Source: Streptomyces sp. NRRL B-1347 (lineage in GTDB: Bacteria; Actinomycetota; Actinomycetes; Streptomycetales; Streptomycetaceae). From it: a stretch of 64,000 bases of DNA. The DNA lies in contig NZ_JOJM01000003.1 in assembly GCF_000720325.1 (NCBI RefSeq), positions 434,001-498,000 on the forward strand. Reading direction: 5' to 3'. The position numbers were made by a program, and so were the translations under genes. Within the stretch, counting starts at the first letter, position 1; each line of letters opens with the position of its first letter. Shown in pieces: positions 38,628-46,679 of the stretch. The notes under the pieces were generated by a model. It had not been told where the DNA came from. It was given only the letters and a program-made list of their open reading frames with translations, and searched no databases.

Positions 38628-39940
38628 TCGCTCGCCCCGGTGGCCAGTGCCGCGCCCGTCTCCGGCAGGACGTCCGACGCGGCCACGCTGACCGGCATGT
38701 CCAGAATCCCGTGGAAGGTGGGATTGCTGGTCCAGCGGGGGCCGTCGAGGTCATAGCGCGGCCGGATGTCAGGCACCCGGGCCAGGACACCCCTGAGCAC
38801 TTCCTCGACCTCCACGCGCGAGAACGCGGCGGCGATGCACGCGTGGTAGCCACCGCCGAATCCCAGGTGCCTGCGGCCCGAACGGTCGAGGCGGAAGGCC
38901 TCCGGTGCGTCGAAGGCATCCGGGTCGCGCCCCGCCGCACCCAGGTAGAAGTAGACGGAGTCGCCCTTCTTGATGGTCTTGCCGTGCAGCTCCACGTCCT
39001 CGGCGGCGTGCCGGGTGATGAACTGCGTCGGTCCCTCCAGCCGGATGGCCTCCTCCACGGCGGGCGTGAGGAGCTTCTCCGGGACCCGCCTCACCGCGTC
39101 GAGGGCATCCGGTGTGCGGAACAGCAAGTGCAGGCAGTTGCTCAGCAGGAACTGCGGAATCTTGTGCCCGCCGAAGATCAGATGGATCACCTGGGTCATG
39201 ACCTCGCTGTCAAGCAGCTGGCCGCCCTCACCGGGCTGCTCGGAGATCAGCCGCGACAGCAGGTCGTTCCTGGGGGTCGCCCGGCGCTCCGCGATGGCAT
39301 CCGTCAGATACGACACGATCTCACGCATGCTCTGCCTGGTCCGGTCGCTGATCTCCCGGTCAGGCACCGGCGAGACGACGAAATCCTGCATGAAGTCCGC
39401 GATGTCGTCCGACCACCGGATGAAGCGCTTGACCTCGTCACCGGGTATGCCGAGCATCTTGCACAGCACCAGCGCCGGAATGGGATGAGCGACCTCGGCG
39501 ACGAATTCGAATTCGGTGCCGTTGCGCAGCAGTACGTCATCCAGCTGCTCGGACACGATCTTCGCGATCTCGGGCTGGATCAGGGCGATCTCCGCACTCA
39601 GGAACGCACGGTTCATGTGGCCGCGCAGCTGGGCGTGACGGGGACGGTCGTTGTAGACCATCCACGTCGAGATGATGTCGATGATGTCCGAGAACTCCGC
39701 ACGCTCGGCTTCGGGGACGAGGTCCATCTTGGCGGGCACGAGCCGACTGGTGATGAAGCGTTCACCGACCAGGAGCTTGGAGACGTCTTCGTATCGGGTG
39801 ATGAACCAGGATTGGGTCTCCTCATGCCAGAACAGTGGTTCGTTCTCACGGAGTTCCCGATAAATCCGGTAGCGGTCCTCTTCGAACTCGGGTGCGTTGA
39901 CGCTGAATTGGGCGACGCCGCTGTTGTACTCGGTACTCAT
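38624..39940 (-). CDS. Atypical cytochrome P450 lacking the acid-alcohol pair
   Basis: 438 residues from the ATG at 39940 (MSTEYNSG). ExxR (EEAIRLEG) and the heme loop (FGGGYHACIAAAFSR, Cys near 368) are present, but the I-helix reads IFGGHKIPQFLL where AGxET or AGHETT is expected, so the proton-delivering Asp/Glu and Thr are both missing. P450s without this pair often do non-hydroxylating chemistry such as dehydration, rearrangement, coupling or peroxide-driven steps. It heads an operon with a HAD phosphatase and a LacI repressor and is divergent from an MFS exporter. Confidence 0.85.
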   Translation of the reverse strand: MSTEYNSGVAQFSVNAPEFEEDRYRIYRELRENEPLFWHEETQSWFITRYEDVSKLLVGERFITSRLVPAKMDLVPEAERAEFSDIIDIISTWMVYNDRPRHAQLRGHMNRAFLSAEIALIQPEIAKIVSEQLDDVLLRNGTEFEFVAEVAHPIPALVLCKMLGIPGDEVKRFIRWSDDIADFMQDFVVSPVPDREISDRTRQSMREIVSYLTDAIAERRATPRNDLLSRLISEQPGEGGQLLDSEVMTQVIHLIFGGHKIPQFLLSNCLHLLFRTPDALDAVRRVPEKLLTPAVEEAIRLEGPTQFITRHAAEDVELHGKTIKKGDSVYFYLGAAGRDPDAFDAPEAFRLDRSGRRHLGFGGGYHACIAAAFSRVEVEEVLRGVLARVPDIRPRYDLDGPRWTSNPTFHGILDMPVSVAASDVLPETGAALATGASE

Positions 39941-40127
39941 AGGACAGGACGCTAGGTGCGCATACCGCTCGCCACAGCCCCGGTCGCATGTCGCATTGCC
40001 GCCATGCGTTGACACGACATGCGTCGTCGGGCGGGCGGAACCATCGGAGATGCGACGGTGTTGCGGACCGGCCCCTGGCGTCGCCCGGCCGGTGCACCTC
40101 ACCAACCTCGCCCGCACGGAGAACTCC

Positions 40128-41345
40128 TTGACCGACGCCGAAGCCGGCCCGGCCGACATATCCACGCTGCCCTCGAACCCTCAGAGCCTCCCCACTCTCC
40201 GGCTCCTCGCCTTCACCGCGGCCGGATTCCTGGCGATCACGACGGAGACCATACCGGCCGGACTACTGCCCCGGATCGGGCAGGGGCTCGGCGTCTCGGA
40301 GAGCCTCGTGGGCCAGTTCGTCACGAGTTACGCCCTGGGGGCCGTGGTCGCGGCCGTACCGGTGATCGCGGCGACCCGTGGGATGCGACGCCGTCCCGTA
40401 CTCATATCGGCCATCGCCGGGCTGCTGGTGTTCAACGCGGTGACGGCGCTCTCCACCAGCTACCACCTGACGCTGGCGACACGCTTTCTGGCGGGCATGG
40501 CCGCAGGCGTCGTATGGGGCGTACTGGTCGGGTACGCGCGGCGGCTGGTCCCGGAACGGCTCCAGGGGCGCGCACTTGCCGTCGTCGGCGTGGGCCAGCC
40601 CGTCGCGCTGACACTGGGAATCCCGCTCGGCACCCTTCTCGGCGGCCTGGTCGGCTGGCGGGGCGTGTTCTGGATCATCTCCGGGGTCTCCCTGGCACTC
40701 CTCGCCTGGATCCGCACGCTGGTGCCCGACCTCCCCGGCCAGAAAGCATCCGCGCGGCGGCCGATCACGTCCGTGGCCACGCTGCCGGGTGTCCGGCCCG
40801 TCCTCCTGGTGGTGCTCCTGTGGATCCTGGCCCACAACGTCCTCTACACCTACATCTCCCCCTACCTGGACGCCGCCGGGCTCGGCGGACGCGTCGACGC
40901 GGTGCTGTTCGTCTTCGGCTCCGGTGCGATCGTGGGGATCTGGTGGATCGGTGCCCTGGTGGACCGGGCACCGCGCGCCGTGACGCTGGCGAGCCTGGGG
41001 GGCTTCGCGGTGGCAGCCCTTCTGCTCGGAATCGGCTCGCACTCCGCCCCGGCCGCCGTGATCGGTGTCGCCTGCTGGGGGATCACCTTCGGCGGCGCCC
41101 CGACGCTGATGCAGACGGCGCTCGCCGACGCCGCGGGCGAGGACGCGGACATCGCCCAGTCCATGCTGGTGACGGTCTTCAACCTCGCCGTGGCGGGCGG
41201 GGGTGCGGTGGGCGCTCTCCTGCTCGACGCGGCCGGTGCGACCGCCCTCCCGTGGGTGCTGCTGACCCTTTCCGTGGCGGGAGGTGCGGTGGTCCTCACC
41301 GCACGGGCGCACGGCTTTCCGCCGGGTGGGCGAAGGGGGAGCTGA
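40128..41345 (+). CDS. MFS exporter, DHA1-like
   Basis: About 405 residues. Best start is the TTG at 40128 six bases after GGAG; a GTG at 40092 is possible. Twelve hydrophobic helices can be traced; the motif A loop is IAATRGMRRRPVLI and the antiporter-like helix 5 segment is GVGQPVALTLGIPLGTLLGG. This is the layout of drug/sugar proton antiporters (AraJ/YdhP type). Divergent from the P450-HAD-LacI operon across 187 bases, so a common control is plausible; the cargo is unknown. Confidence 0.8.
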   Translation: MTDAEAGPADISTLPSNPQSLPTLRLLAFTAAGFLAITTETIPAGLLPRIGQGLGVSESLVGQFVTSYALGAVVAAVPVIAATRGMRRRPVLISAIAGLLVFNAVTALSTSYHLTLATRFLAGMAAGVVWGVLVGYARRLVPERLQGRALAVVGVGQPVALTLGIPLGTLLGGLVGWRGVFWIISGVSLALLAWIRTLVPDLPGQKASARRPITSVATLPGVRPVLLVVLLWILAHNVLYTYISPYLDAAGLGGRVDAVLFVFGSGAIVGIWWIGALVDRAPRAVTLASLGGFAVAALLLGIGSHSAPAAVIGVACWGITFGGAPTLMQTALADAAGEDADIAQSMLVTVFNLAVAGGGAVGALLLDAAGATALPWVLLTLSVAGGAVVLTARAHGFPPGGRRGS

Positions 41346-41458
41346 CCAGAGGGCGCGGTCGCCGACACCATGCTGCCGCTGTCCACGAACTGCGCCGCAG
41401 CACGTGCTCGCATCGCCGGACCGCTTACACACGGCCACTGGGCGGGCGTACTGGTGCT

Positions 41459-41760
41459 ATGCCTGATCGGGCACGCTATGCGGACATTCGCCCGTACGCC
41501 GTCCCGGCGTCGCTCACCGAGCCGACCGGGCCGGTGGACGGCTTCGTAGAGTTGCCCATCGACCTGGACTGGTCCCAGCAGCGACGCTACGACCTCTGCC
41601 CGGCGCCGTCTGTACGAGACCGTCATCCGGGAAGCCATGAGCGCGGCCGACCTGACCCGATTCTCAACGCGGACCTCCTGCGCATGCCGTGGTCCACACT
41701 GTGGCTGCCCGCGCGGGCCGAGTCGCTGTGGCTGAAGAAGTTCCCCGACGCGGACACCCC
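41459..41760 (+). pseudogene. Remnant of a short conserved hypothetical gene
   Basis: Pieces reading DRARYADIRPYAVPASLTE, VDGFVELPIDLDWSQQRRYDL, LYETVIREAMSAADLTRF and NADLLRMPWSTLWLPARAES follow one another but in different frames, implying at least two frameshifts. The order and style match a short hypothetical protein seen near transposases in streptomycetes. No function known. The rest of 41346-41921 holds nothing else recognisable. Confidence 0.45.
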
Positions 41761-41921
41761 CCGCCCCCAGTCCCCCTCGACAGAACCGCCGCACGGACGC
41801 CTCCCCCCGTCGTCCAAGGCTCTGGACCAGCACGGCGGCCAGGAGCGGCGCACCCCGGCGGGTTACTGGCTCCGCCGCAATGCCCACGGAGAAGAGGCCG
41901 TCCCGGCCGTTCCGCGGCGAG

Positions 41922-42962
41922 TCAGAAGCGCTCGCGGAACTGAGCCGGGGAGAGGGAGAACTCGTTCTGGAAGGCGCGGCGCATGGCCGTGGGCGTCGGA
42001 TAGCCGCTGGCGCGGGCGACCTGCTCGATGCTGTCGTGGGTTTCCTCCAGGAGACGGCAGGCGGTCTCCAGCCGGGCCCGGCTGACATAGCGGCCGGGCG
42101 GCACCCCGGTCTCGGCGGTGAAGGCGCGGGTGAAGTGGCGTGGCGAGAGGCGGGCGCGCCGGGCGAGGCTCTCGATCCTGAGGTCGGACTCGGGGTGGTC
42201 CGCGATCCATTGCTGCACGTCACGCAGGCTGTCGCGCTGGGCCGTCTGGGCCATCAGCTGGGTGCTGAACTGCCGCTGGTTGCCTGAGCGGCGCAGGAAG
42301 ACGACCAGGTCACGGGCGATGGCCAGGGAAGCGGACCGTCCGAGGTCCTCCTCGACCAGCGCCAGGGCGAGATCGATACCACTGGTCACCCCGGCCGAGG
42401 TGGAGATCCTGCCCTCCCTGATGAAGATGGGGTCGGCGTCGACGGTGATGTCGGGATGGGCCCGGGCCAGATCCGCGGCCTTGCGCCAGTGCGTGGTGAC
42501 GCGCCGCCCCGTCAGCAGCCCCGCCTCGGCGAGCAGGAACGCACCCGTGCAGATGGACACGATCCGCTGGTAGCGCCCCGCGTGCCGGGCCAGCCACGGT
42601 ACGACCACCTGCGACCCGGCGGCACGGACGCGCCGCGCGTCGATCTCTCCTCCCGGGACCACCAGAGTGTGCCAGGCGTCCGCCTCGTCGAGGGCGCAGT
42701 CCGGCACGAGAGTGATACCGCCGCCGGCGCTCACCGGCGCACCGTCCGCGCTGGCCGTCCGGACACGGTAGGCCGCGTCGCCGGGCGAGCGGTGGTCCAT
42801 CACCGCGTTGGCCCGGACGAACACCGACACCGGGCCGGTCACGTCCAGTGCCTCCACCCCGTCGAACAGCACGACCAGCACACCGAGGGTTCTCACCCCG
42901 TTCAGCCTGACCCATCCAGGAGCTGTCCGCAACGCCACTTTTCTTGGCTTTTGACCCATCAT
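41922..42962 (-). CDS. GlxA-type AraC-family regulator
   Basis: 346 residues from the ATG at 42962, six bases after GGAG. The N-terminal DJ-1/PfpI-like domain (VLVVLFDGVEALDVTGPVSV) includes VSICTGAFLLAEAGLLTGRR with the family cysteine; the C-terminus carries two AraC helix-turn-helix motifs (ESLARRARLSPRHFTRAF, IEQVARASGYPTPTAMRRAF). Its start lies 160 bases from the divergently transcribed glycocin precursor, so it is a candidate regulator of that locus. A second, similar protein is at 60507-61472. Confidence 0.85.
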   Translation of the reverse strand: MMGQKPRKVALRTAPGWVRLNGVRTLGVLVVLFDGVEALDVTGPVSVFVRANAVMDHRSPGDAAYRVRTASADGAPVSAGGGITLVPDCALDEADAWHTLVVPGGEIDARRVRAAGSQVVVPWLARHAGRYQRIVSICTGAFLLAEAGLLTGRRVTTHWRKAADLARAHPDITVDADPIFIREGRISTSAGVTSGIDLALALVEEDLGRSASLAIARDLVVFLRRSGNQRQFSTQLMAQTAQRDSLRDVQQWIADHPESDLRIESLARRARLSPRHFTRAFTAETGVPPGRYVSRARLETACRLLEETHDSIEQVARASGYPTPTAMRRAFQNEFSLSPAQFRERF

Positions 42963-43122
42963 GCGATGCTCCGACAAGCGCTGGCGAACACGCCCGTACT
43001 CAACGGACGTTGACATCCGACGGCAGTGGCCGCGGCCCGGCCGGGCGCGCAGGATCGCTCCCGTATCCGCCGTACGGGACGGGAAAAGCCGGCCCGGCGG
43101 TCCTGGCAGAAGGAGAAACCGC

Positions 43123-43317
43123 ATGAGTCTGTCCACCCTGCGTTCCCTCCAGTTCCCCGCACTGGACGCGGACGCGTCGGAGTCCACGACCGGAGAAGGT
43201 CTCAGCCCGGCCCAGTGCGCGTACATCTGGACGCTGGCCTCGACGAGCGCCGTCATCTCCTGTGGCGGGACGCCGAGCGACTACATGGCCATCTACAACC
43301 GCGAATGCCGCTACTGA
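43123..43317 (+). CDS. Sublancin-like glycocin precursor peptide
   Basis: 64 residues; AGAAGGAG (43108-43115) precedes the ATG by seven bases. Leader about residues 1-25 (ending STTGE), core about 26-64 beginning GLSPAQCAYIW. Compared with sublancin, the start (GLxxAQCAxxW), the central CGG and the C-terminal CR coincide. Core Cys7, Cys22 and Cys37 are kept, matching sublancin Cys7, Cys22 (S-glucosylated) and Cys36. Positions 14 and 29, which form the inner disulfide in sublancin, are Ala and Tyr here. Predicted product: one Cys7-Cys37 disulfide and a glycosylated Cys22. The last base of codon 64 and the stop come from the IS630 element inserted here. The -1 residue Glu is unusual for C39 cleavage sites. 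Confidence 0.9.
   Translation: MSLSTLRSLQFPALDADASESTTGEGLSPAQCAYIWTLASTSAVISCGGTPSDYMAIYNRECRY
43312..43313. repeat. TA target duplication, left flank of the IS630 element
   Basis: The dinucleotide TA directly before the left inverted repeat matches the TA after the right end (44465-44466), as expected for IS630 insertion. This TA was part of the glycocin gene's original TAG stop codon. Confidence 0.85.
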
Positions 43318-43369
43318 TCTTTGCGGTTCGGGGTGATGGTGATGTTGCTCGGGGGTGTATCCCGGTGGC

Positions 43370-43864
43370 ATGAGGTATCCCGATGGGGGTGGCCTGACCG
43401 CGAAGCAGCGGGCCCGGCGGGAGCAAGTACGCTTCGAGGCAGCCGAGTTGTTCGCGCAAGGGGTGAGGCCGCCGCAGGTCGCACGGCGGTTGCGGGTCTC
43501 CCGCAAGTCCGCCTATGCCTGGCATGCCAACTGGCGGGACCGCGGCATGGATGCCTTGCGGTCGAGGGGGCCGTCCGGGCGTCCGTCGCGGATGAAGCCG
43601 CAGTGGCGGGCCTGGCTGGCCGCGGAGCTGGGGAAGGGGCTGGCCGCGCACGGGTGGGTGGAAGACCAGCGGTGGACGCTGGCCCGGGTGGCCACCGTGA
43701 TCGCCCGCCGGTTCCACGTGCGTTTCAGCGCGGCGCAGACCTGCCGCATCCTGCACCAGATGGGCTGGACGGTGCAGGTCCCGGCGCGTCGGGCCGCCGA
43801 GCGCGACGAGGACGCGGTGACCACCTGGGTCAAGGAGACCTGGCCCTTGGTGGAAAGACGGTGA
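43370..43864 (+). CDS. IS630 transposase, N-terminal part (OrfA)
   Basis: About 164 residues from an ATG at 43370. Contains a helix-turn-helix (LFAQGVRPPQVARRLRVSRKSAYAWHANW) and a second winged helix-like region (VATVIARRFHVRFSAAQTCRIL) that bind the element ends. The frame stops at 43864 with TGA; OrfB starts with a GTG overlapping that stop (GTGA), or is made by a -1 frameshift around 43845-43860 to give the full transposase. Confidence 0.85.
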   Translation: MRYPDGGGLTAKQRARREQVRFEAAELFAQGVRPPQVARRLRVSRKSAYAWHANWRDRGMDALRSRGPSGRPSRMKPQWRAWLAAELGKGLAAHGWVEDQRWTLARVATVIARRFHVRFSAAQTCRILHQMGWTVQVPARRAAERDEDAVTTWVKETWPLVERR

Positions 43865-44439
43865 GGGACCAGGACGCCTGGCTGTGCTTCGCGGATGAGT
43901 CGGGGCAGCTCCTGCGACCGCCCAGGGCGCGCACCTGGTCCCGACGCGGACACACCCCCCTGGTCACGGTCCGCGCGGCGGGCTCGGGCCGTATCTCGCT
44001 CGCCGGACTCGTGTGCCGCAGACCCGGTCGCCGCACCCGGCTCATCTTCCGGATGCTGGTGCACCACGGCCGCAAGGGCGAGAAGAAAGGCTTTCGGGAG
44101 AAGGACTTTGCCCGTCTGCTGGACGCGGTCCACCAGCAGCTCGGCGGCAGCATCGTGCTGTTGTGGGACAACTACACCCACCACATCGATGCCGCGATGC
44201 GCGAGCTGATCGAGGCCCGGCGGTGGCTGACGGTCTTCCGCTTCCCGTCCTACGCACCCGACTTGAACCCGGCCGAGGGGGTGTGGTCCCACCTGAAGCG
44301 CAGCCTGGGGAACCTGGCGCCGTGCAGCATCGACGAACTGGCCGCGCTGGCCCGCACCCGCCTCAAACGGATGCAGTACCAGCCCGGCCTGCTCGACGGA
44401 TTCATCGCCGAGACCGGACTGATCTCGGCGCCACCATGA
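43861..44439 (+). CDS. IS630 transposase, catalytic part (OrfB)
   Basis: About 192 residues if started at the GTG at 43861. The DDE_3 catalytic residues are visible: Asp in LCFADESGQ, Asp in VLLWDNYTHH, and Glu in YAPDLNPAEGVWSHLK. It catalyses cut-and-paste transposition into TA. The catalytic triad is intact and the ends are perfect, so the element is probably active or recently active. Confidence 0.9.
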   Translation: MRDQDAWLCFADESGQLLRPPRARTWSRRGHTPLVTVRAAGSGRISLAGLVCRRPGRRTRLIFRMLVHHGRKGEKKGFREKDFARLLDAVHQQLGGSIVLLWDNYTHHIDAAMRELIEARRWLTVFRFPSYAPDLNPAEGVWSHLKRSLGNLAPCSIDELAALARTRLKRMQYQPGLLDGFIAETGLISAPP

Positions 44440-44464
44440 CGTCACCCCGAACCGCAAAGATCAG

Positions 44465-44466
44465 TA
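44465..44466. repeat. TA target duplication, right flank of the IS630 element
   Basis: Right-hand copy of the duplicated TA; followed by GCCGC. Joined to the left-hand codon CGC it recreates CGC TAG. Confidence 0.85.
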
Positions 44467-44551
44467 GCCGCAACGGTCCCGGCCCCGCGAGCCGCGTGGG
44501 GCCGGGTCACCCGCTCCTGACTCGCGACCGGCTCCGAAAGGGAAACCGCCC

Positions 44552-46678
44552 ATGCCCCGCACCCACCACACCCAGCAGATCGGGGAGAGCGACTGCGGCC
44601 CCGCGTGCGTGCGGACCGTGCTGCGCGGGCACGGGATCGCCGTCGACGCCGCCGTGCTCCGTGAATCCGTCGGCCTCGGTGCCGGCGGTTCCAGCATGCT
44701 GCGGCTGCGCGAGGTGCTGACGTCGTACGGGATCGACTGCGAGGTGCTGCTCCTGGACGTGGGGCAGCTGCGTACAGCTGTGGAGCTGGCCGGACCCGCC
44801 GTCATCCGGGTGCGTGTGGAAGCGTCCGCGCACTTCATCGTGGTGCACTCGGCGCACCAGTCGGGCGGTTTCCTCGTCAGCGACCCGCTGTTCTCCCGCC
44901 CCCACCTGGTCAGTGAGCAGGACATGGCCCTCATGTTCGAAGGTCAGGCCCTCGTCACCGAACGCCCGGCAAGCCGTCGGCTGCCGCTGCGCGAACGGCT
45001 GTCCGGGACGCGCTCCGCGAACCTGGCCTGGGAGATCGTCAGCGCGCGGCGCGGGGCGCTGACCGGGATCCTGGCCCTCACCTGCGCCCTGTCCCTGGTG
45101 GCCCTGCTCACCAGCCTCTACCTCCAGATGGCGGTGGACCGCGTGGCCAGGCGAGGGTCCATGGGCGCGATCACGGGGCTGACAGGCGCGGTCCTGCTCG
45201 CGGTGCTGGCCGCCGCGGGAGTGCAGTACCTGCGCGGGCGGATGACGGTCGCCCTCGGGCAGTCATTGCAGCGTGAACTGTCCGAACGCTATGTGGGCAA
45301 GCTGCTGCGGCTGCCCCTGTCCTTCCATCACGGACGCCGTGCGGGCGATCTGGTGAACAGGCTGAACGACATAGCGGAAATCCAGACGCTGGTGGCCACC
45401 GTCACCGTCCGGGCCGCCGTCGGCGTCTTCGTCGTGCTGACGGTCGGCCTCTACCTGCTGTGGACGCAGCCCCTCCTGCTGCTGGTCCTGACGCTCTCGG
45501 CTGCCATCAACCTTCTCGGCTCGTGGCTTCTGTACGGGCCGATCAGACGGGCCTCCGAGGAGGCGCTGCAGCGGGACGCGACGCTCAAGGCGGAGACGTT
45601 CAACACCCTGCACAAGTACGAGAGCGTGGCGGCGTTCGCCAGGCGCGAGTTCGCCGCCGCCCGCATCTCCCGGAGCCTGGGGCGCAGGATCGCAGCCGAG
45701 ACGCGCCTGGGACGTCTGGAGAATCTGAACACGGCCCTCAAGGCGGCGAACATGGGCGCCTTCACCATCCTGATCGCCTGGGTGCTGCTGAGCCAGGCGC
45801 TCGCGGGCCGCATCACCATCGGCCAGGTCTTCTCCCTGTTCGCCGTCTCCGGCTACTTCCTGAGCTCCGCCGACGCGATCGCGGCCGTCCAGGTCGCCCT
45901 GCAACGTCTCTCGGTCGCGGGCTCCCGCTACCGCGACATCATGGCCCAACGCGAAAACACCCGAACCCTTCGCGCGGGGCCGTCCGACTCCGCCCAGCAC
46001 GGGGAGCCGGGCCTCGCGGACCTCGACATGCGCGACCTGGACATCTTCTATCCCGCCGGGCGTCGGTCGGCGGTCTCCGGCTTCAGCGCCGCCCTTCCGC
46101 AGGGCTCGACCGCCCTCCTGCAGGGCGCCAACGGCTCCGGGAAGAGCACCGTGCTCAGGACGGCGGCCGGGCTCCACACCGAGTACGCGGGCACGATCAC
46201 GGTCGGCGGCGCGGACCTGCGGAATCTCGACGAGGACACCCTGCGCCGCCACGTGCTCTACGTACCCGAAGACCCCCTCCTCGTGGCCGGGGACGTGCAC
46301 GAGAACCTGACGCTGGGAGCCACCCACGAGGCCGCCGACATCGCCCGCGCCTGCCACATCGCATGCTTCCAGAGCGTGGTGGACACGCTCCCGACGGGAC
46401 TGGCCGAGCCCGTGCGGGAAGACGGTGCGGGCCTGTCCCGGGGGCAGGTGCAGCGCCTCGGGCTCGCCCGCGCCCTACTGCACAACCCTCGCATCTACCT
46501 CTTCGACGAGTCGTTCAGCGGCATCGACCGCGACACCATGGCCACGATCTGGCGCCGGCTGATGCGCCTCGACGCCACCAAACTCCTCGTCTCCCACGGT
46601 GCGCTGCCGCACATCTCCTTCGACCACGTCATACGGATCGGACCGGCCGCAGCGGACACATCCGAAAGGACCTCCTGA
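44552..46678 (+). CDS. C39-peptidase ABC transporter (SunT-type PCAT)
   Basis: 708 residues. The N-terminal 145 residues are a C39 protease: catalytic Cys15 in GESDCGPACV, His94 in AHFIVVHS and Asp111 in VSDPLF. Six membrane helices (about 165-420) follow, then an ATPase with Walker A LLQGANGSGKST, signature LSRGQVQRLGLA and Walker B RIYLFDESFSGID (consensus LDEP becomes FDES). Such proteins cut the leader from ribosomal peptides and export the core in one step. It lies 85 bases after the IS630 right end and one base before the glycosyltransferase gene, so it originally followed the glycocin gene directly. Confidence 0.92.
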   Translation: MPRTHHTQQIGESDCGPACVRTVLRGHGIAVDAAVLRESVGLGAGGSSMLRLREVLTSYGIDCEVLLLDVGQLRTAVELAGPAVIRVRVEASAHFIVVHSAHQSGGFLVSDPLFSRPHLVSEQDMALMFEGQALVTERPASRRLPLRERLSGTRSANLAWEIVSARRGALTGILALTCALSLVALLTSLYLQMAVDRVARRGSMGAITGLTGAVLLAVLAAAGVQYLRGRMTVALGQSLQRELSERYVGKLLRLPLSFHHGRRAGDLVNRLNDIAEIQTLVATVTVRAAVGVFVVLTVGLYLLWTQPLLLLVLTLSAAINLLGSWLLYGPIRRASEEALQRDATLKAETFNTLHKYESVAAFARREFAAARISRSLGRRIAAETRLGRLENLNTALKAANMGAFTILIAWVLLSQALAGRITIGQVFSLFAVSGYFLSSADAIAAVQVALQRLSVAGSRYRDIMAQRENTRTLRAGPSDSAQHGEPGLADLDMRDLDIFYPAGRRSAVSGFSAALPQGSTALLQGANGSGKSTVLRTAAGLHTEYAGTITVGGADLRNLDEDTLRRHVLYVPEDPLLVAGDVHENLTLGATHEAADIARACHIACFQSVVDTLPTGLAEPVREDGAGLSRGQVQRLGLARALLHNPRIYLFDESFSGIDRDTMATIWRRLMRLDATKLLVSHGALPHISFDHVIRIGPAAADTSERTS

Positions 46679-46679
46679 C

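Larger units (their letters stand above)
43314..44464 (+). mobile_element. Intact IS630-family insertion sequence
   Basis: 1151 bp with perfect 23-bp terminal inverted repeats (CTGATCTTTGCGG... at the left, its complement at the right) flanked by TA. Transposase frames are intact. Removing the element and one TA joins CGC to TAG, restoring the glycocin stop codon right after Arg63. It separates the precursor from the transporter gene in the same orientation, so it may block or alter expression of downstream genes. Confidence 0.95.

Noticed and set aside
40263..41438. Minus-strand frame opposite the MFS gene
   Set aside because: The product is Gly/Arg/His-rich and not membrane-like; the plus strand gives a normal transporter.
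43010..43015. TTGACA as a -35 box for the glycocin gene
   Set aside because: No acceptable -10 hexamer lies 16-19 bases downstream; may be chance.
43123..43317. Reading the small peptide as a lanthipeptide or sactipeptide precursor
   Set aside because: No LanB/LanC/LanM or radical SAM gene is near; the core instead aligns with sublancin and the neighbours are a PCAT and a SunS-type transferase.
45263..46357. Minus-strand frame opposite the transporter
   Set aside because: Overlaps the ABC and membrane domains, which are clearly encoded on the plus strand.
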